Shown here piece by piece: positions 1-12,038 of a DNA stretch of 64,000 bases; within the stretch, counting starts at the first letter, position 1; each line of letters begins with the position of its first letter. Origin of the DNA: Opisthocomus hoazin (lineage: Eukaryota; Chordata; Aves; Opisthocomiformes; Opisthocomidae). Under the pieces are notes generated by a model. The model was not told the DNA's origin. It was given only the letters and a program-made list of their open reading frames with translations, and ran no database searches. The stretch lies in NCBI RefSeq assembly GCF_030867145.1, contig NC_134433.1, positions 12,971,216 to 13,035,215 of the forward strand, read 5' to 3'. Both the position numbers and the translations under genes were made by a program.

Positions 1-369
1 CTAAATAACATGTGCATAAGGAAAAGTGGCGAAGAATATTGCTAGAAACAGTCATCCAGGGCTGTGTCATAGCAATGCAGTCCAGAGCACAGTTACGTGA
101 TGCAGAGGTCAACACTTTGACCATCGACAGGTTTTGGTGGGTACTTTTAAGCAGCTCCTATGATGTTGGTGCCATGGTGCATAGTTTGGAACTGTGAATG
201 TGTTTTCTGCTCTGTCCAAGTACCCAGGAATACATGAGGCTCTGCAGAGCACATATAAGAGGCCTGTTGAAAAATGGATTGTTCTTTGCCCCAGGCAGTA
301 AAATGTATTCCTGGAGTGAGCGTGGGTGATGCAGCGCTGGGCTGCGGCCGTGCTGCGTGCCGGGAACTC

Positions 370-590
370 AAAAGCTCGGTCCCAGGCTCTGCCCCTGACT
401 CAGCGCTGTTGCCTCGGGCTCTCTAGGGAGAGTTAACTTAGCTCTTAATTCTCTCATTATAAAATGTGGAGATTATTACTTGCTTACTTCCCCATACCAG
501 CTTCACAGGGGGGTTAGTTAATGAACATCTGTTAGTGTGTGGAAATAAATGCTGTAAAAGTGCTGAAGTAGTAGTCCTGCTGGTACTGTG
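370..590 (+). mobile_element. MIR-like SINE relic
   Basis: tcccaggctctgcccctgac, then tctctcattataaaatgtgg, then cttcacaggggggttagtta and aatgctgtaaaagtgctgaa follow the order of the MIR consensus (unique text, aaaatgggga motif, cacaggg, gtaaagcgct). Old and diverged. Confidence 0.55.
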
Positions 591-949
591 ATGGCATGGC
601 TGCAGGTTGGCAAGCTGCAACTTTTTCTTACAGTATGGTGCTGTAAGATTATAATAACCATTTTAGCAACGCACCTGTAGAGCACAGCTTCCCTGTCTCC
701 GAGGTTCTCCCTGTGCCCCCAGTACTTGTGAGGTTCTCCAGAGCCCAGGGCTGGGATGCTGCGCCAGCCGGGTTCTGTGCCACGGGGCGAGGCCGTGCAC
801 CCCCATGCAACCCGGGTACGTGCAATTCGTAGCACGCTGTGCTTGGTGAGGACGTTACATTCCCAGCTCCAGTTCATTATCCTCGCTCGTCTGCCACTCA
901 TGAAGAAAAAAAAGATAACTGTTCCCTTCTTTAAAGCTTGTTGATATCT

Positions 950-1340
950 TTACTCGCCCCGCCTGGTCTCCTGCAGTGGTGTCGGGGGCCGAAGCACCAC
1001 TCGCGCTGCGCGGTGGCCTGTCTCCTGGGCCACTGCAGGCAGCTGCTGGAGCGCGAAGCCCCCTCTTGCAGGAGTTAATTATTTCCAGCCTTCGCCAGCC
1101 TTGTTCTGGTCCTCGAAGCGCATCTGGAGGCTGGAGGCTGGCGGCTGCCAGCAGCCTCCCGCTCGCCCGCGCTGTGAGCACCGTACGCAGGCCGGCAGCG
1201 CTGCTGGGCGAGCGGGAGGCTCGCTACTGGGCCAAAGGTCGGCGGCTGCGTTGCAGCCCCGCGGCACCACTGGCCGAGCTGAGCCGAGCCGAGCAGGCAG
1301 CAGCCGGGTTACTGCCGATCGCTCCGGCTGTTGCTATAGC
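950..1340. other. GC-rich patch in PIGL intron
   Basis: A CpG-containing GC-rich block inside AT-richer intron, with a long inverted repeat at 1153-1221. It could be an alternative promoter or a source of a structured RNA; neither is proven. Confidence 0.5.
1153..1221. repeat. Perfect 16-bp GC-rich inverted repeat with extended stem
   Basis: agcctcccgctcgccc (1153-1168) is the exact reverse complement of 1206-1221. The stem continues inward with gcgctg (1169-1174) pairing cagcgc (1196-1201) across a four-base bulge, leaving a 21-base loop. Confidence 0.85.
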
Positions 1341-4300
1341 AAAACCATTGCATAACGCTCCCATTAGATCAGAGAGCGGAGGGGAGGAAGGCTGCACGAT
1401 AAAGGTCATTGCGTTGTTGTACTCATTTTGTTCATTGTCGTTGAGGCCTGCTTAGCTGTTGCAAATTGAGTTCCAAGCATAGTTCATAGCTCCTGGCTGG
1501 GCTGCCCTGGAAGCCAGTGCGGGTTTTTGCCGGCTGCAGAGAGCGAGCAGGGCCTGGCCTAGAGCTTGTTCATGTAATCATGTAAATAGGGCATTCACAT
1601 GGATGGGGCTGGCAAGACAGTGCCTGCAAGAGGATTGTTTGCATGAGCAGAAACTTTGCATGTCAGTGAAATTTGTGGGATCAAGCTCACAGTTAAGATA
1701 GGTGTTTAACTGCTTGATGCAAGCTGTCTTACAAAAGGAAGTGACTGGATGGGAGTAAGAGAATTTGCACCCAGCTAGAGAGCTCAGGGCATCAGAACCT
1801 CAGTGTTATCATGGGTGGGTACACCATGACTTCGAGAAGTAATGCTCCCATGTCATTGCATAGATCAAATGGATTGCAGGAGGCGGTTGTTTGTGGGAGG
1901 CTGAGGAGTCAGGGAACCGCTTTCTGGATGGAATTGGTACAGGGAAGCTGGAATGTTGTGACATGGGAAGCTGCATTTGGAACCAGGCCATCGTCCTCTG
2001 GAGATCTCTGCTGAAGTTGCATCTGTATCTACATAAGTTTTGGCATGAGAAATAAATGTACATGAAGTGACTATTCTGTGCATTCTCTTCCTAGATGATT
2101 AATTAAAGTGGCTGAGGGATTGGTTTGGCTACAAGCTTTCTCCTGAGGTTTCTGACAGCAGTTTATTTGTTGCATGGAATAGACCAAGGTCAATCTCTTT
2201 GGTAGGAGCAATTATGCTTTTGGCTGTCCTTCTCTTTGAGGCTCTGGCCCATGCCATTAAGTCAGTTGCAAAGTTCTGTATGACTTACCCGGGCCAGAAT
2301 CAGAACTGCAGTTTTTGTCTATGTAGTGTGGTGTATTTATCATTCCAAGAGCAAACAGATTTAATATTAAGGTTGCGATGAAGTGGTGCTAGGTTTATTT
2401 GGTATATACAGATTGTGGTGTTTCAGTAATTTGCCTCTGAAGGATTTTGCTGGCTGCTGTAAGAGACTTTCTGTTCCTTCCTCTTGGGTTTGTACCTTTT
2501 CCACTGTGGAGTCCTGGGCATGTTACGATGCATGTCAGGAACTTCATGTGCCACTCCTGTAGTAAAAACCTAGCTAGGAAGAACACACTACATTCCACTT
2601 CCACCTGCCCGCTTGCTGCTCTTCTGCCAGAAGAGTGGGGCCTCCTGCCCAACAGTTTGAAACCGGAGGTCTGTCCTACTTGAACCCATGGTGCCAGGAC
2701 TCGTGTTAGCTGGACATGGCTTCTTGGTGCCTGGGTTAAGGTACCCTGTGCCAAACTCTGCCCTGCTGCACTGTTCTTTTTTTTCAAATCATTTTACTAA
2801 ACAAAAGAAATGAGTAAGGAAAGAGTGAAGTCCTGTGGTCTGCTCCTCAGGGTCCTGGTTTTGCTGGTGATCTGTATTTCAGTTTTAAACCATAAGTTTT
2901 TATTGTGGGGTTGCTGGGCTTCTTGTTCTCTTTCAGGACAACTTAGACTGTTGGGCCCCAGATGAATTCCTAGGCACTATGGCAAAGCCAATAATAATAA
3001 TGAGGAAGTGAGCAGTGCTAAGAGCTATTCTGGGAACTGCCTGATTATTTCATACAGGCCTAATGATGCTCATTCCTTGTAGTACAGATGGTGCTTTTGG
3101 AGAGATGTGGTGTGTGTTCTTCCCCTATTATTGTCAGAAATAGCGGAGTGGCCAGAGACATCCTATAGTGGTAAGTAATTGAGCCCAAGGAGCTAGGTGT
3201 GAGTAGAGATGCGTCCACCTTTTTTAGTTTCAGATCAGTTTATCCCTCCTCTGGGAGCTGACATAGACAAGAGCAGATTGTTCTGGGAATGTGGAGCAAA
3301 ATTCCCCAAGGCCACAAACTGCTATAGTCTGCACTGTTCAAGCTCTCCACTGAGCATTTCCATCAAACATCTTCTCGGCCTTAGGGAGGTGTTGAAGTCC
3401 TGCTACATATGTACCTTTGCCCAGCAATTTTGCGCTAAGATCCCAGAGTTGCATGTTTGAAGATGTTTCTCTTATTAGAGGTCTACAGATGAGGTTGCCA
3501 GATGTTGCCAATAGGTCTGTTATTTGTCAGTCATTTGGGACAAATACCAGAAATGCACTTTTTACTCAGAAGAAGGTTGGTGAATTCCTGTTTTCCTAAA
3601 CTGGGTAGGGACTTTAATGGTCTACTTTCCTGCATACCTCTGCAAGATGTGAGCGGAATTGACTTCATTTCACACTGCACTATTGTCTGCTGCCCAAACC
3701 ACACTTCAGTGGGCCAGAGGAGGAACTGCTGACTCATAATTCAGCATGGCAGCCCCAAACCTCATGAGACTGCTAAGTCTGGCCTCTGACTGATGTTTTC
3801 AGTGAAGTCTGTTAATGGCCCCCAACAGATCACGCAGAAGTCCAGCTCCTCTGAAATGAAAGGGAGGCTTCTTGCCCAGCTCTTGGCAAGTAAGTGTTGG
3901 CAGTCTGTAGTGCTGGAAACCGCTGGTTGTGCTAGAAAAGGCTAAATTCTGGCTGGCCGAAAATGTGTCACTGATGTGGGAGCTGTGGGCCCCACTCAGT
4001 TGGCGGGCACATTGTGTAGTCTGGTCACATCATGGCTGTCCGGGACAAAGGGCTGTAATGGGCCTTGGCTTGGCACGTAGTGTGCGTGCAAAGTGATTGC
4101 AGCTCAAACATGAATGAAAGTTGGGGATAAAAGGTAGCATAAAAACCAGTACCCAACCTGAGGGTGAAAGGTAAGGGGGAACTGCTTTACTTTTTAAAGA
4201 ATTCTCTTCAGGGACTTTAACTTCATTGTTTTGTTACTACCAGTCTCACCAAGGATCCAGATACACCCCATGGCACTGCGTGGTTCTTGCAAACAACCCG

Positions 4301-7300
4301 TTGCGGGCTTCTGCTTAAATTCAAGCTCGGGCTTCTCAGCGTAGGTTGGAGTGAATGAACTGGGGGCCACTCCTTCCTCTGGCAGCTAAATTCAAAGCTG
4401 TGCATGACAGCAAGGTGTTCAGTGCTCACTGCGTTGTGTGGTTGATCAATCAGTGATGATGACTACACAGATTCTGACGTGTTCTTCGCACTAGTTCCTG
4501 AGCACGTTCCAGCAGCGCCGTAATAATAAAGGTGTCACACATGGAGTGTGATGCTTGCACGTGAGACTCCAGGTCTTGTTTCTCCTGTTGCAGGTCATAT
4601 GTTTGCAGCATAGCGTTGGGCCAGTGCTGCATACTAAGTGCATGGCAGCCACAGATGTGATTTTCTGTGTGAGACCAAGGATCGGACAAGGAGTTGTAGA
4701 CATATGCTGGAAATATTGTTTCCCACCAGTGTGACCCTACCAGAAATCATGTTCCTTAGCTGAAGTATTGCATAGTGACACCTTGCCACTACGTGACCAA
4801 AGCAAGGTCCCCAGCAGGTGACACACCCAAACCCAAACGTGTGGTTTGGCAAACAGGGTCTCCATTGTTAGGATAACATTTGACCCAAATATCTCAGCTT
4901 TCTTGTGTGCTCTGGAGAGTCTGGGGAATTTTAAACTTTAAGTATTGCTGTGTTTCTGCTAAAAAGGATATGTTCCAAGGAAGTATTCCTGGTATTTGCA
5001 GCTGAAAGCAAAGCGGTTTGTGATGACACATGATTTGGGAGTCCGTTCACTGTTTGGCACCAGCCCCTGAGGAAGTCCTAACTGCTTGAGAAGATGCTAT
5101 CCTTGTTGCAGAGTTCCCCTGCACCACAGAGGCAGAGCTGTTCACCGTATCCATCATTCTGGAGCTTTACACAGCCTGTTCTATGTTTTGGGCCAAGCCG
5201 TCAAGTCAGGACAAAGATGTTGAACTTGATTCCATATTCTGTGGGAAGACAATGCAAGGAGTAAAGGACAGGTTTGGGGGGTTCCCAGTACCCAGAATTG
5301 CCAAGACATGTGTTTTAGATTTCGGTCTAGAAAGCGGAGAACAGACATAACACTTTTCTTAGAAGGATCTAAAACTTCTTTACATAGGTGTGAACATGCA
5401 ATTATTTCCGTTTCAGAGGTGTGAAGAGCGGAAGATAGGAAAGCTGTGACTAAATCAGCGATTAACTCAGAGTTAGTTGAGCTGAATTTTGTTTCCTGTC
5501 TTACACAGCAGGGTCAGATGCCCTCTCTGAGTTAGTTTTTAAAAGTTACTTTTTAAAGCTAGCTTTAGCTGCTGTAGTTTCTATGCGTTTCTGTTCTTGA
5601 AAGGCACCATCAATTGTTTTTGTTTGGAGACATTGAATATGAACTTGTTCCTACAGAGCTTTGTGCTGTAATTTATCAACAAGGCACTGAGGCACAGACG
5701 TCAAATGAATACCAGATTTCAAATTATGATAAGCAATTGTGTCATCTCTGTGAATAGACATTAAACTCTGCTGAGAAATCATCAATAATTCATTTAAAAA
5801 AATAAATGAGTACAGGGACATTTGGATGCATCTTTGCAAACAAGCAGTCCTGTGTGCTGTAATAATTCCTTTGAATTTAAACCCAAAGGATGCTTATTTC
5901 TTGAACAGAAACACATGATCATGCCCAAGTCAAAAAGTTTGTTCCCTAGACATCTAATTACCATTTACCTTTGGGGAGTTATGGAGGTACTTGGAATATT
6001 ATCTGTCAGAGGTGCACTGTGTTTTTACGTAGCTCAGTGGAGAAGCATGCACAGCTTGCCTGGACATTTGAGCAAGCTGAACGGAGCACTCTCTGTCTTT
6101 GTGTTCTTTCTCTTTACACATGACTTCTGCCTGGTATGGCCACATTAGTGACATCAGCACTTACCTGGCAGCTAGATTTCTTTAATTTACCCTGGAAATT
6201 TATTTTAAGTAGGTCCAAACTTACACATTACAAAAGTTAAGGACGGGAGAAAAGGATTGTGTCCGTTCTGCTTTTTTCCTTTTGTGAAATATTTGAAGTG
6301 TATTTTATTTTTGATATTCCAGTTGCTGACATATTCACCATTTCCTTAACCCTCTACTTACACCAAAACCTAAGATTCTTATTTCCAATCTTAAAATACA
6401 AATCTCAGAATAATTTAGGTGTCTTTACTATGAGGAGACGGAGGAAGCTGCTGGTGTAAAAATTTCAGCTTGAGATTCTCTGTCGTAGGTGGCTTTTCAT
6501 TTGACAGTTAGCATCCTGGTTTAGTCCATTTCTCTCCTAAATTGTAGATTGTCACATTCCAGTAAGCATACAGCATCTGTTCTCTGTATAACATGGTGTT
6601 GCAGGATGCTGATCGTTTGTGTAAGTGGGCTTTTTTCAATTGAATCAGAGATGTACATGCAGCCTAGCAGCAATATTTCCCTGCTGTCTGCAATTGGCCA
6701 TTATAGGAAGAGAAATTTATAAACAGTTCTTAATGTAAGGATTTAGAGGCTCTGCTTCAAGATCTAGGGCTAGTCTGTCTTGTCTTATCTTAGCATAATC
6801 TCAAAAATAAAAATTCTCTGCTCTACTTTAGTAAGCATGAAATAATTTCTGTTTACACAATTTTTTCGGTTACTTTGATGCTATGATATAAAGGTCACCG
6901 ATGGCCTGTAGTCATCATGTGGCTTTTTCACTAATTGTGCACTCACGTCATTTTGTTCTGTGGAATCTTTTGCTTTTTGATCCAGTTTCAATTGCCCAGA
7001 AGTTCATTTCATACAGTTAACTATACAAAGGGCATCCTTTGTTCCAACAAACACATTGCGGTTATTGTTCTCAGCTGAGAACCTTGTGCACAGCCATTCA
7101 CCTGTTTCCTCTGTAATCCACCATCAATGTACCGACCTTTGTGCTGATTTAATATAAAATAATTTGTTGGGGAGAGGAGGGATAAGGAGGAGAAATTATA
7201 AGAAAATGTTTCCTGGTCCCTAGTTTTGGATTGATTAAGGTCATGCTGCAGAATAAGAAGGCTTCTTATTGAAATGGGAAAGCTCTTTCATCTGGACCCT

Positions 7301-9564
7301 TTTGGTGTGTAGTGGAATGGAAAATCACATTAGTACCTTGAAAGTTTTGCTCTGGTGTCTCAGAATGTATTAATGGAGACCTAAACATCTTCTAGAAGGA
7401 ACCCTATTGCCACTCCGCTCCCTTCCCTATTGCCACCTGTAAAGGCTCCATGTGAGGGCAGAGAGGGCACTTGCCGGTCCCCATCAAAGTGACTGTCACA
7501 TCACGAGAGGCACGGCTTCATGGTGCACCCAGGGGCCCGAGGATTGCCCAGTCCAACAGATTTCAGGAGGAACAGATCTCAAGGTTATTCTAGCTGCAAG
7601 TGTCCCCTATAGGACAGCCCATTTGCTGTTTGTTAAGCCACGTGGACATGGCATAGACCAACTGTTTAGTTTAACATAACCTTTAGAGCAGTCATGAGAG
7701 CTTAGTTCATGAGCAGAATAAATTCCATGGAAGGCTTTGAAAGAAGATTGTACGTATAAATGCACTGGCTGTTGCTAAAAGATCTGTGGAAAATGAGCAG
7801 TGGAAAATTGGACAGGGATTGAGCAATATATCATGTAAGAAGGGTGTAACTTGGCAATATATAAGTGTGAAGGTTTTTAAATCTCTATCTTGGCCAGAAG
7901 AGAGCTTCCAAATGACAAGAATCTCACCATCTTGAGCACAAACGTTCCTAGAAAGATGACCCTACAAAATTGTCCGGGCTGCTGGCAGGGATAACGTTAC
8001 TGGCAACATGCACAGTGTTTTAATGGCCAAGGCTGAGGCATAAGAGGAGCCACGCTCCACAGCCCACAGCAGGCAAGAGGCCTGAAGAGGAGCTGGCATC
8101 AGGCAGTGATTTTTAACATTTCTTTCATTCAGCCAGCTGTAAGACTGCTGGGCAAGATCTGCGCAAGGTTGGGTTTTGGTTAAATGTGCTGATGTGATTT
8201 GCTGTGGCCCTCCTGTAGCTCTCTGGTGTCTGGGCCAAGATATCCAGGACATCCACCACATTCTTCCTATGCAGACCTTGGGAAGGGGAACTGCAGGTGC
8301 CAGGGTCTGCTCTGTCTCCTCAGCTTGGCAAGGAGGAAAGCAAGGGGGTGAGAAGGAGAAACCCAGGGGTGCTGTCCAGTTCTCACTGCCAACAGTGGAT
8401 GGGTAAATAGAAAGGCACAGGTTTTTGTTTTCGGAACACAATGTGTCCCATGACTGGTCCTGCTGAAATCAGTGAGGAGAGACAGACGCTACTCCATACC
8501 GTGGCAACTGCAGCACCATAATTCTCAATTTCTCTCTCTCTTCAGTCTATAGATCCTTTGGCACAGCTGTGAATTCCCTGTACAGTGCACAGCATGGCTT
8601 TCACTGAAAATAGCTGGGAAAACAACATTTCTGAGCCTTATTCCATTAAAATAATTTTTTTTTTGCTTCTTGTATGCATCTCCCTATTTTTCCCTGGTGA
8701 ACAAGGGCTGCATCCAAAGCAGCCACCTGCATTCAGTATCAGTCATGTGGAATGCCCATAAACATCACTTCCAGACCGTAATAGTTTGGTGGAAATGAGG
8801 CCAAGTGACCAAACCCCTCTACCCTTCCCACCAGCACTCTCCAGCAGTGTGACCTGGGAGGCCTCTCCAGTGCGGGATTTATATCTTGATCTGTCCCAGT
8901 GACTGACAGCAGCAGCAAGGAGCTCTCTGGGGGAAAGGACAGGGGGGAGGGCTGGGGAACCGTGTCTACTGGGACAAGCTCCAGTCTGCTCCAGGGAATG
9001 TGCTAATTTTCACTCCTTTATAGTTTTTTATCTCAGCTCTTCGACCTTGAGCTCAGAGGCATTATCAGCCTTAGCCAGAAAGGCAGTGTGGAGTTAACCG
9101 TTCAAATGCTGAATGTTTCTGATACAAAGTCCTGAAGGTAAAAACATACTGAATGCAACTTATTTCAATAGTGCAACAAGTCAGTGGACTTTTCAGGTTT
9201 GATGAGGACTGATTTACGATATTAGGAAAAATATTTTGTACTGAATAGATGATCTTGTGAACTACAGCAGTTTCCAAAGTTTGTATGCCCCTGCAAAATT
9301 CCTAGAGCATGTAGAGACCTCCTGTAAGAATGTGTCCTGTGTGCATTGCTATATGGTGTATATGAACTTGGTTTTCTCAGTCACCTTTTCACCCTTACCT
9401 GGACCCAATTATAGATATCCAGAGCACAGGCAGAAAGTTATTGGTCTCATGCTTTCAGTGGGGTCCTTACTATCATGGTAACTCTTAAATTTTTGATTTT
9501 ACAAAGTATTATACAAACTCTTACCAAAAAAAAAAAAAAGTAATTTCCTGGAGCAGTCTAGACT

Positions 9565-9710
9565 GATATATTGCCAATTCTGCTATTGACTGCTCTGGGT
9601 GACTTTGAGCATGTCACTTAACCTGTGTGTCACGTTTCATGTTTGCAGAATGAGCTAAGAATACTTCAGCGGGCCATCATGGGTATTAAGGAGTTATAAA
9701 TGTGCTTATG
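9565..9710 (+). mobile_element. MIR-like SINE relic
   Basis: ccaattctgctattgactgc, then gggtgactttgagcatgtca and cttaacctgtgtgtcacgtt, then tttgcagaatgagctaaga, match in order the MIR core (ctgccacttact, gtgaccttgggcaagtcactt, aacctctctgtgcc, tctgtaaaatgg). Confidence 0.6.
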
Positions 9711-11947
9711 TACATGTGTGTCTTGTTTGGCAAGATCAGCTTCTCTGTCTTTGGTGCCTGACAAATGATATTATGCAAGAAAAAGAATTCCTTTTCCTTG
9801 CTGGGAGCGAGTGGTCATTCATGAGCCAGCAGTGAGTGGGTAGAAGCAGAATGTTTTGCAGAATATTCCGCCTTAATCAGTTCAGTGTTCTTAGAGTTAA
9901 TTTGCTCATGCCTTCAGATTGTTTTGTTTCCAGGGATTCTAAACCGTTGCCTCCAGCTGTTCATTTCCATTGAACGAGGGTGATCTTTATCTGTCTAAAC
10001 TAGTTAAAACCTGCTCCACTACCCGGCAACCTTTTTGGAAACAGCCCAATAAAGCTGAGTGCAGTGGCTATGACACCAAAACCTCCTGAACAACATAAAT
10101 TCCAAGCCCTACTTTTTTTTCTAACCTCTCACTGTTGGAGTACCCCTCCTGTTTTAGTGGGACTCTTCACTTCCTCCACAGCTCCATTTAACCCCTGTCC
10201 GAAAAGGGGATGATGTTTGATAGTGGCAGTGAAGAATCTAATTTACTAATTTACTTCTTTAAGATTATCAGATTAAGCCTTGACATAACCTCAAAGGTAC
10301 CATTTGAACAACTGAAGCACTGTTAGACTTGCGTTTAGACTCTACTCAGTGTGCATGTTGCTTGGGATGTTTTAGCTGAAGCGTATTTTTAAAATGTGCT
10401 TCACTTAAAGCTTGCTGTGTCATGGTGGGACTTGTAATGCCTTTGGGGTCAACAGGGCCACTTCCTCTTCAAAATGAGATGTGAAAGTTTTTGTCTTGAG
10501 CAGATGAAATGCAGGTTTAAATTGATGAGACAGCCACCAGATGTACCAAAGAATCTTTCCTATGATGAAATTCAAATATCTTCTATACATCAGGCAAGGG
10601 TGCTGTCTATATGAGAGGGAATTGCAAACATAACCAAAAATTTCTGTTGTTGGTAATACCGCTACAGGGACCATAGCTAGAATGTGTACACAAATGTAGA
10701 AACACCTTCCCTTGTTGCTGGGGTTTCTAATAGCACATTATTTTGACTTGTACTGGACAGGAGTATGTAACACGACGGGTAAAATGCTGATGGTCAGTTT
10801 GTACTTTAGGCTCTTCCTTCTACTACTACTACTGTTAACAGCAGTGGGAAAATTTGTGGCCAGAAGACCTCTCATGACGACCCAGGCTGAGCTTTACTTT
10901 GGAATGTGCCAAGGAGACATTTTGCTGATGTTTCTTTGCAGATGTTCTCGTCCTGCTGTCTGGGGAGTCAACAAGGCCCGAGGAGCATTGGGAGGTAGCG
11001 CCCCTGCTCTCAGCAGCAAACAGCTGGATCAGTTCAGATCCAAACCCACGTGTCTGTGTGAGAAGGCTGTGTAGCCGCTTTTCTGCTAAACCCCCTCAGC
11101 AATTATCAGACTATCAGAGGAGGGAAAAGGTCTGAGAAAAAGACCAGTTTAACATGTCATTATTGGTCTTTAGCAGCTGCGTGTTATCCTATTGTTACTA
11201 ATAACCTTTTTAACTTTGCAAGCTTGTTTTCTTGGCTTCATTCAAACATAATGACTGGGGGGTCAAATTCAGCTCTCAGTTGTGTAAATATGGAATCATT
11301 CTGTTGGCTGTCTGGTGTTCTTTTGCATTTGGCTCATGGTCCCCGCCCCTAGAAGCCTGCAGTCTGAAATACCCAGGCAGAGCATTCAATCACGGAATGC
11401 TTGGTATACCCAGTTGGTATGCAAAGCGTAAAATAAACAGATGAAGAACTACTATCAAATCCATGCAATGTGATTATGGCTCTGTTGTCCTCTGGTTGAG
11501 GTTAATGTGTTATTCCTGTATAAATGAGAGTTTGCTTGTTGCTTTTCATATGTAATTCACCATTAGATTGTGACTGGAAAGTCTTTCAGGAAAATGTGTT
11601 TTAAAAGGGGTTTTAAATAAAGAGAGAAAGAAATTTGATTGGGATGAATAGTGAGCAAGGAGCATTGAACAAAATAGATGTTACTTAAAGCAAAGCAGTC
11701 AGAAAGTCTGCCTCAATGGTAAGAAAGGGAGACCTTGGCAAATCTGTGAGGAGGGTGCTGGAACTGTGGTTTCCCTTTCAACTCTCCAATATACAAGCTT
11801 GTAAGACTCTTAAGTAAGGTTCAGTGGTTTTATATGGTAAATAATTTTATCTTGATTTCATTCTCTGATAAGAGGATCTCTCTTTTCTACCATCGTCTTT
11901 CTAAAGTTCTCAGCAGTGAAGTGACTTCCTGCTCTTCTCATTTTCAG

Positions 11948-12038
11948 GGATCTTCCAGATAATCCTGCTGTTGAATGGGACACACAGCTCCTCGCCACCT
12001 TGGTGCTGAAGCACATAGAAGCCAGTAACGTCAACCTG
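11948..12038 (+). CDS. PIGL: PIGL coding exon (first in window)
   Basis: The acceptor ends ttttcag and the donor is CTG|gtaatg. The first G completes a split codon from the preceding exon. It encodes [11 protein letters not shown] through HIEASNVNL, aligning with human DFPDDPGMQWD...INL. By homology it is probably exon 3 of 7. Confidence 0.93.

Larger units (their letters stand above)
1..11947 (+). other. PIGL: PIGL intron (5' end outside window)
   Basis: Sequence upstream of the first visible PIGL exon. It holds MIR-like relics (about 370-590 and 9565-9710), a GC-rich patch with a strong hairpin (950-1340), and otherwise AT-rich unique sequence with only short chance ORFs. I saw no exon with PIGL N-terminal motifs. 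Confidence 0.7.

Noticed and set aside
976-1455. 159-codon ORF in the GC-rich patch
   Set aside because: Composition-driven, overlapped by ORFs in other frames on both strands, and not similar to the PIGL N-terminus (no membrane segment, no HPDDE).
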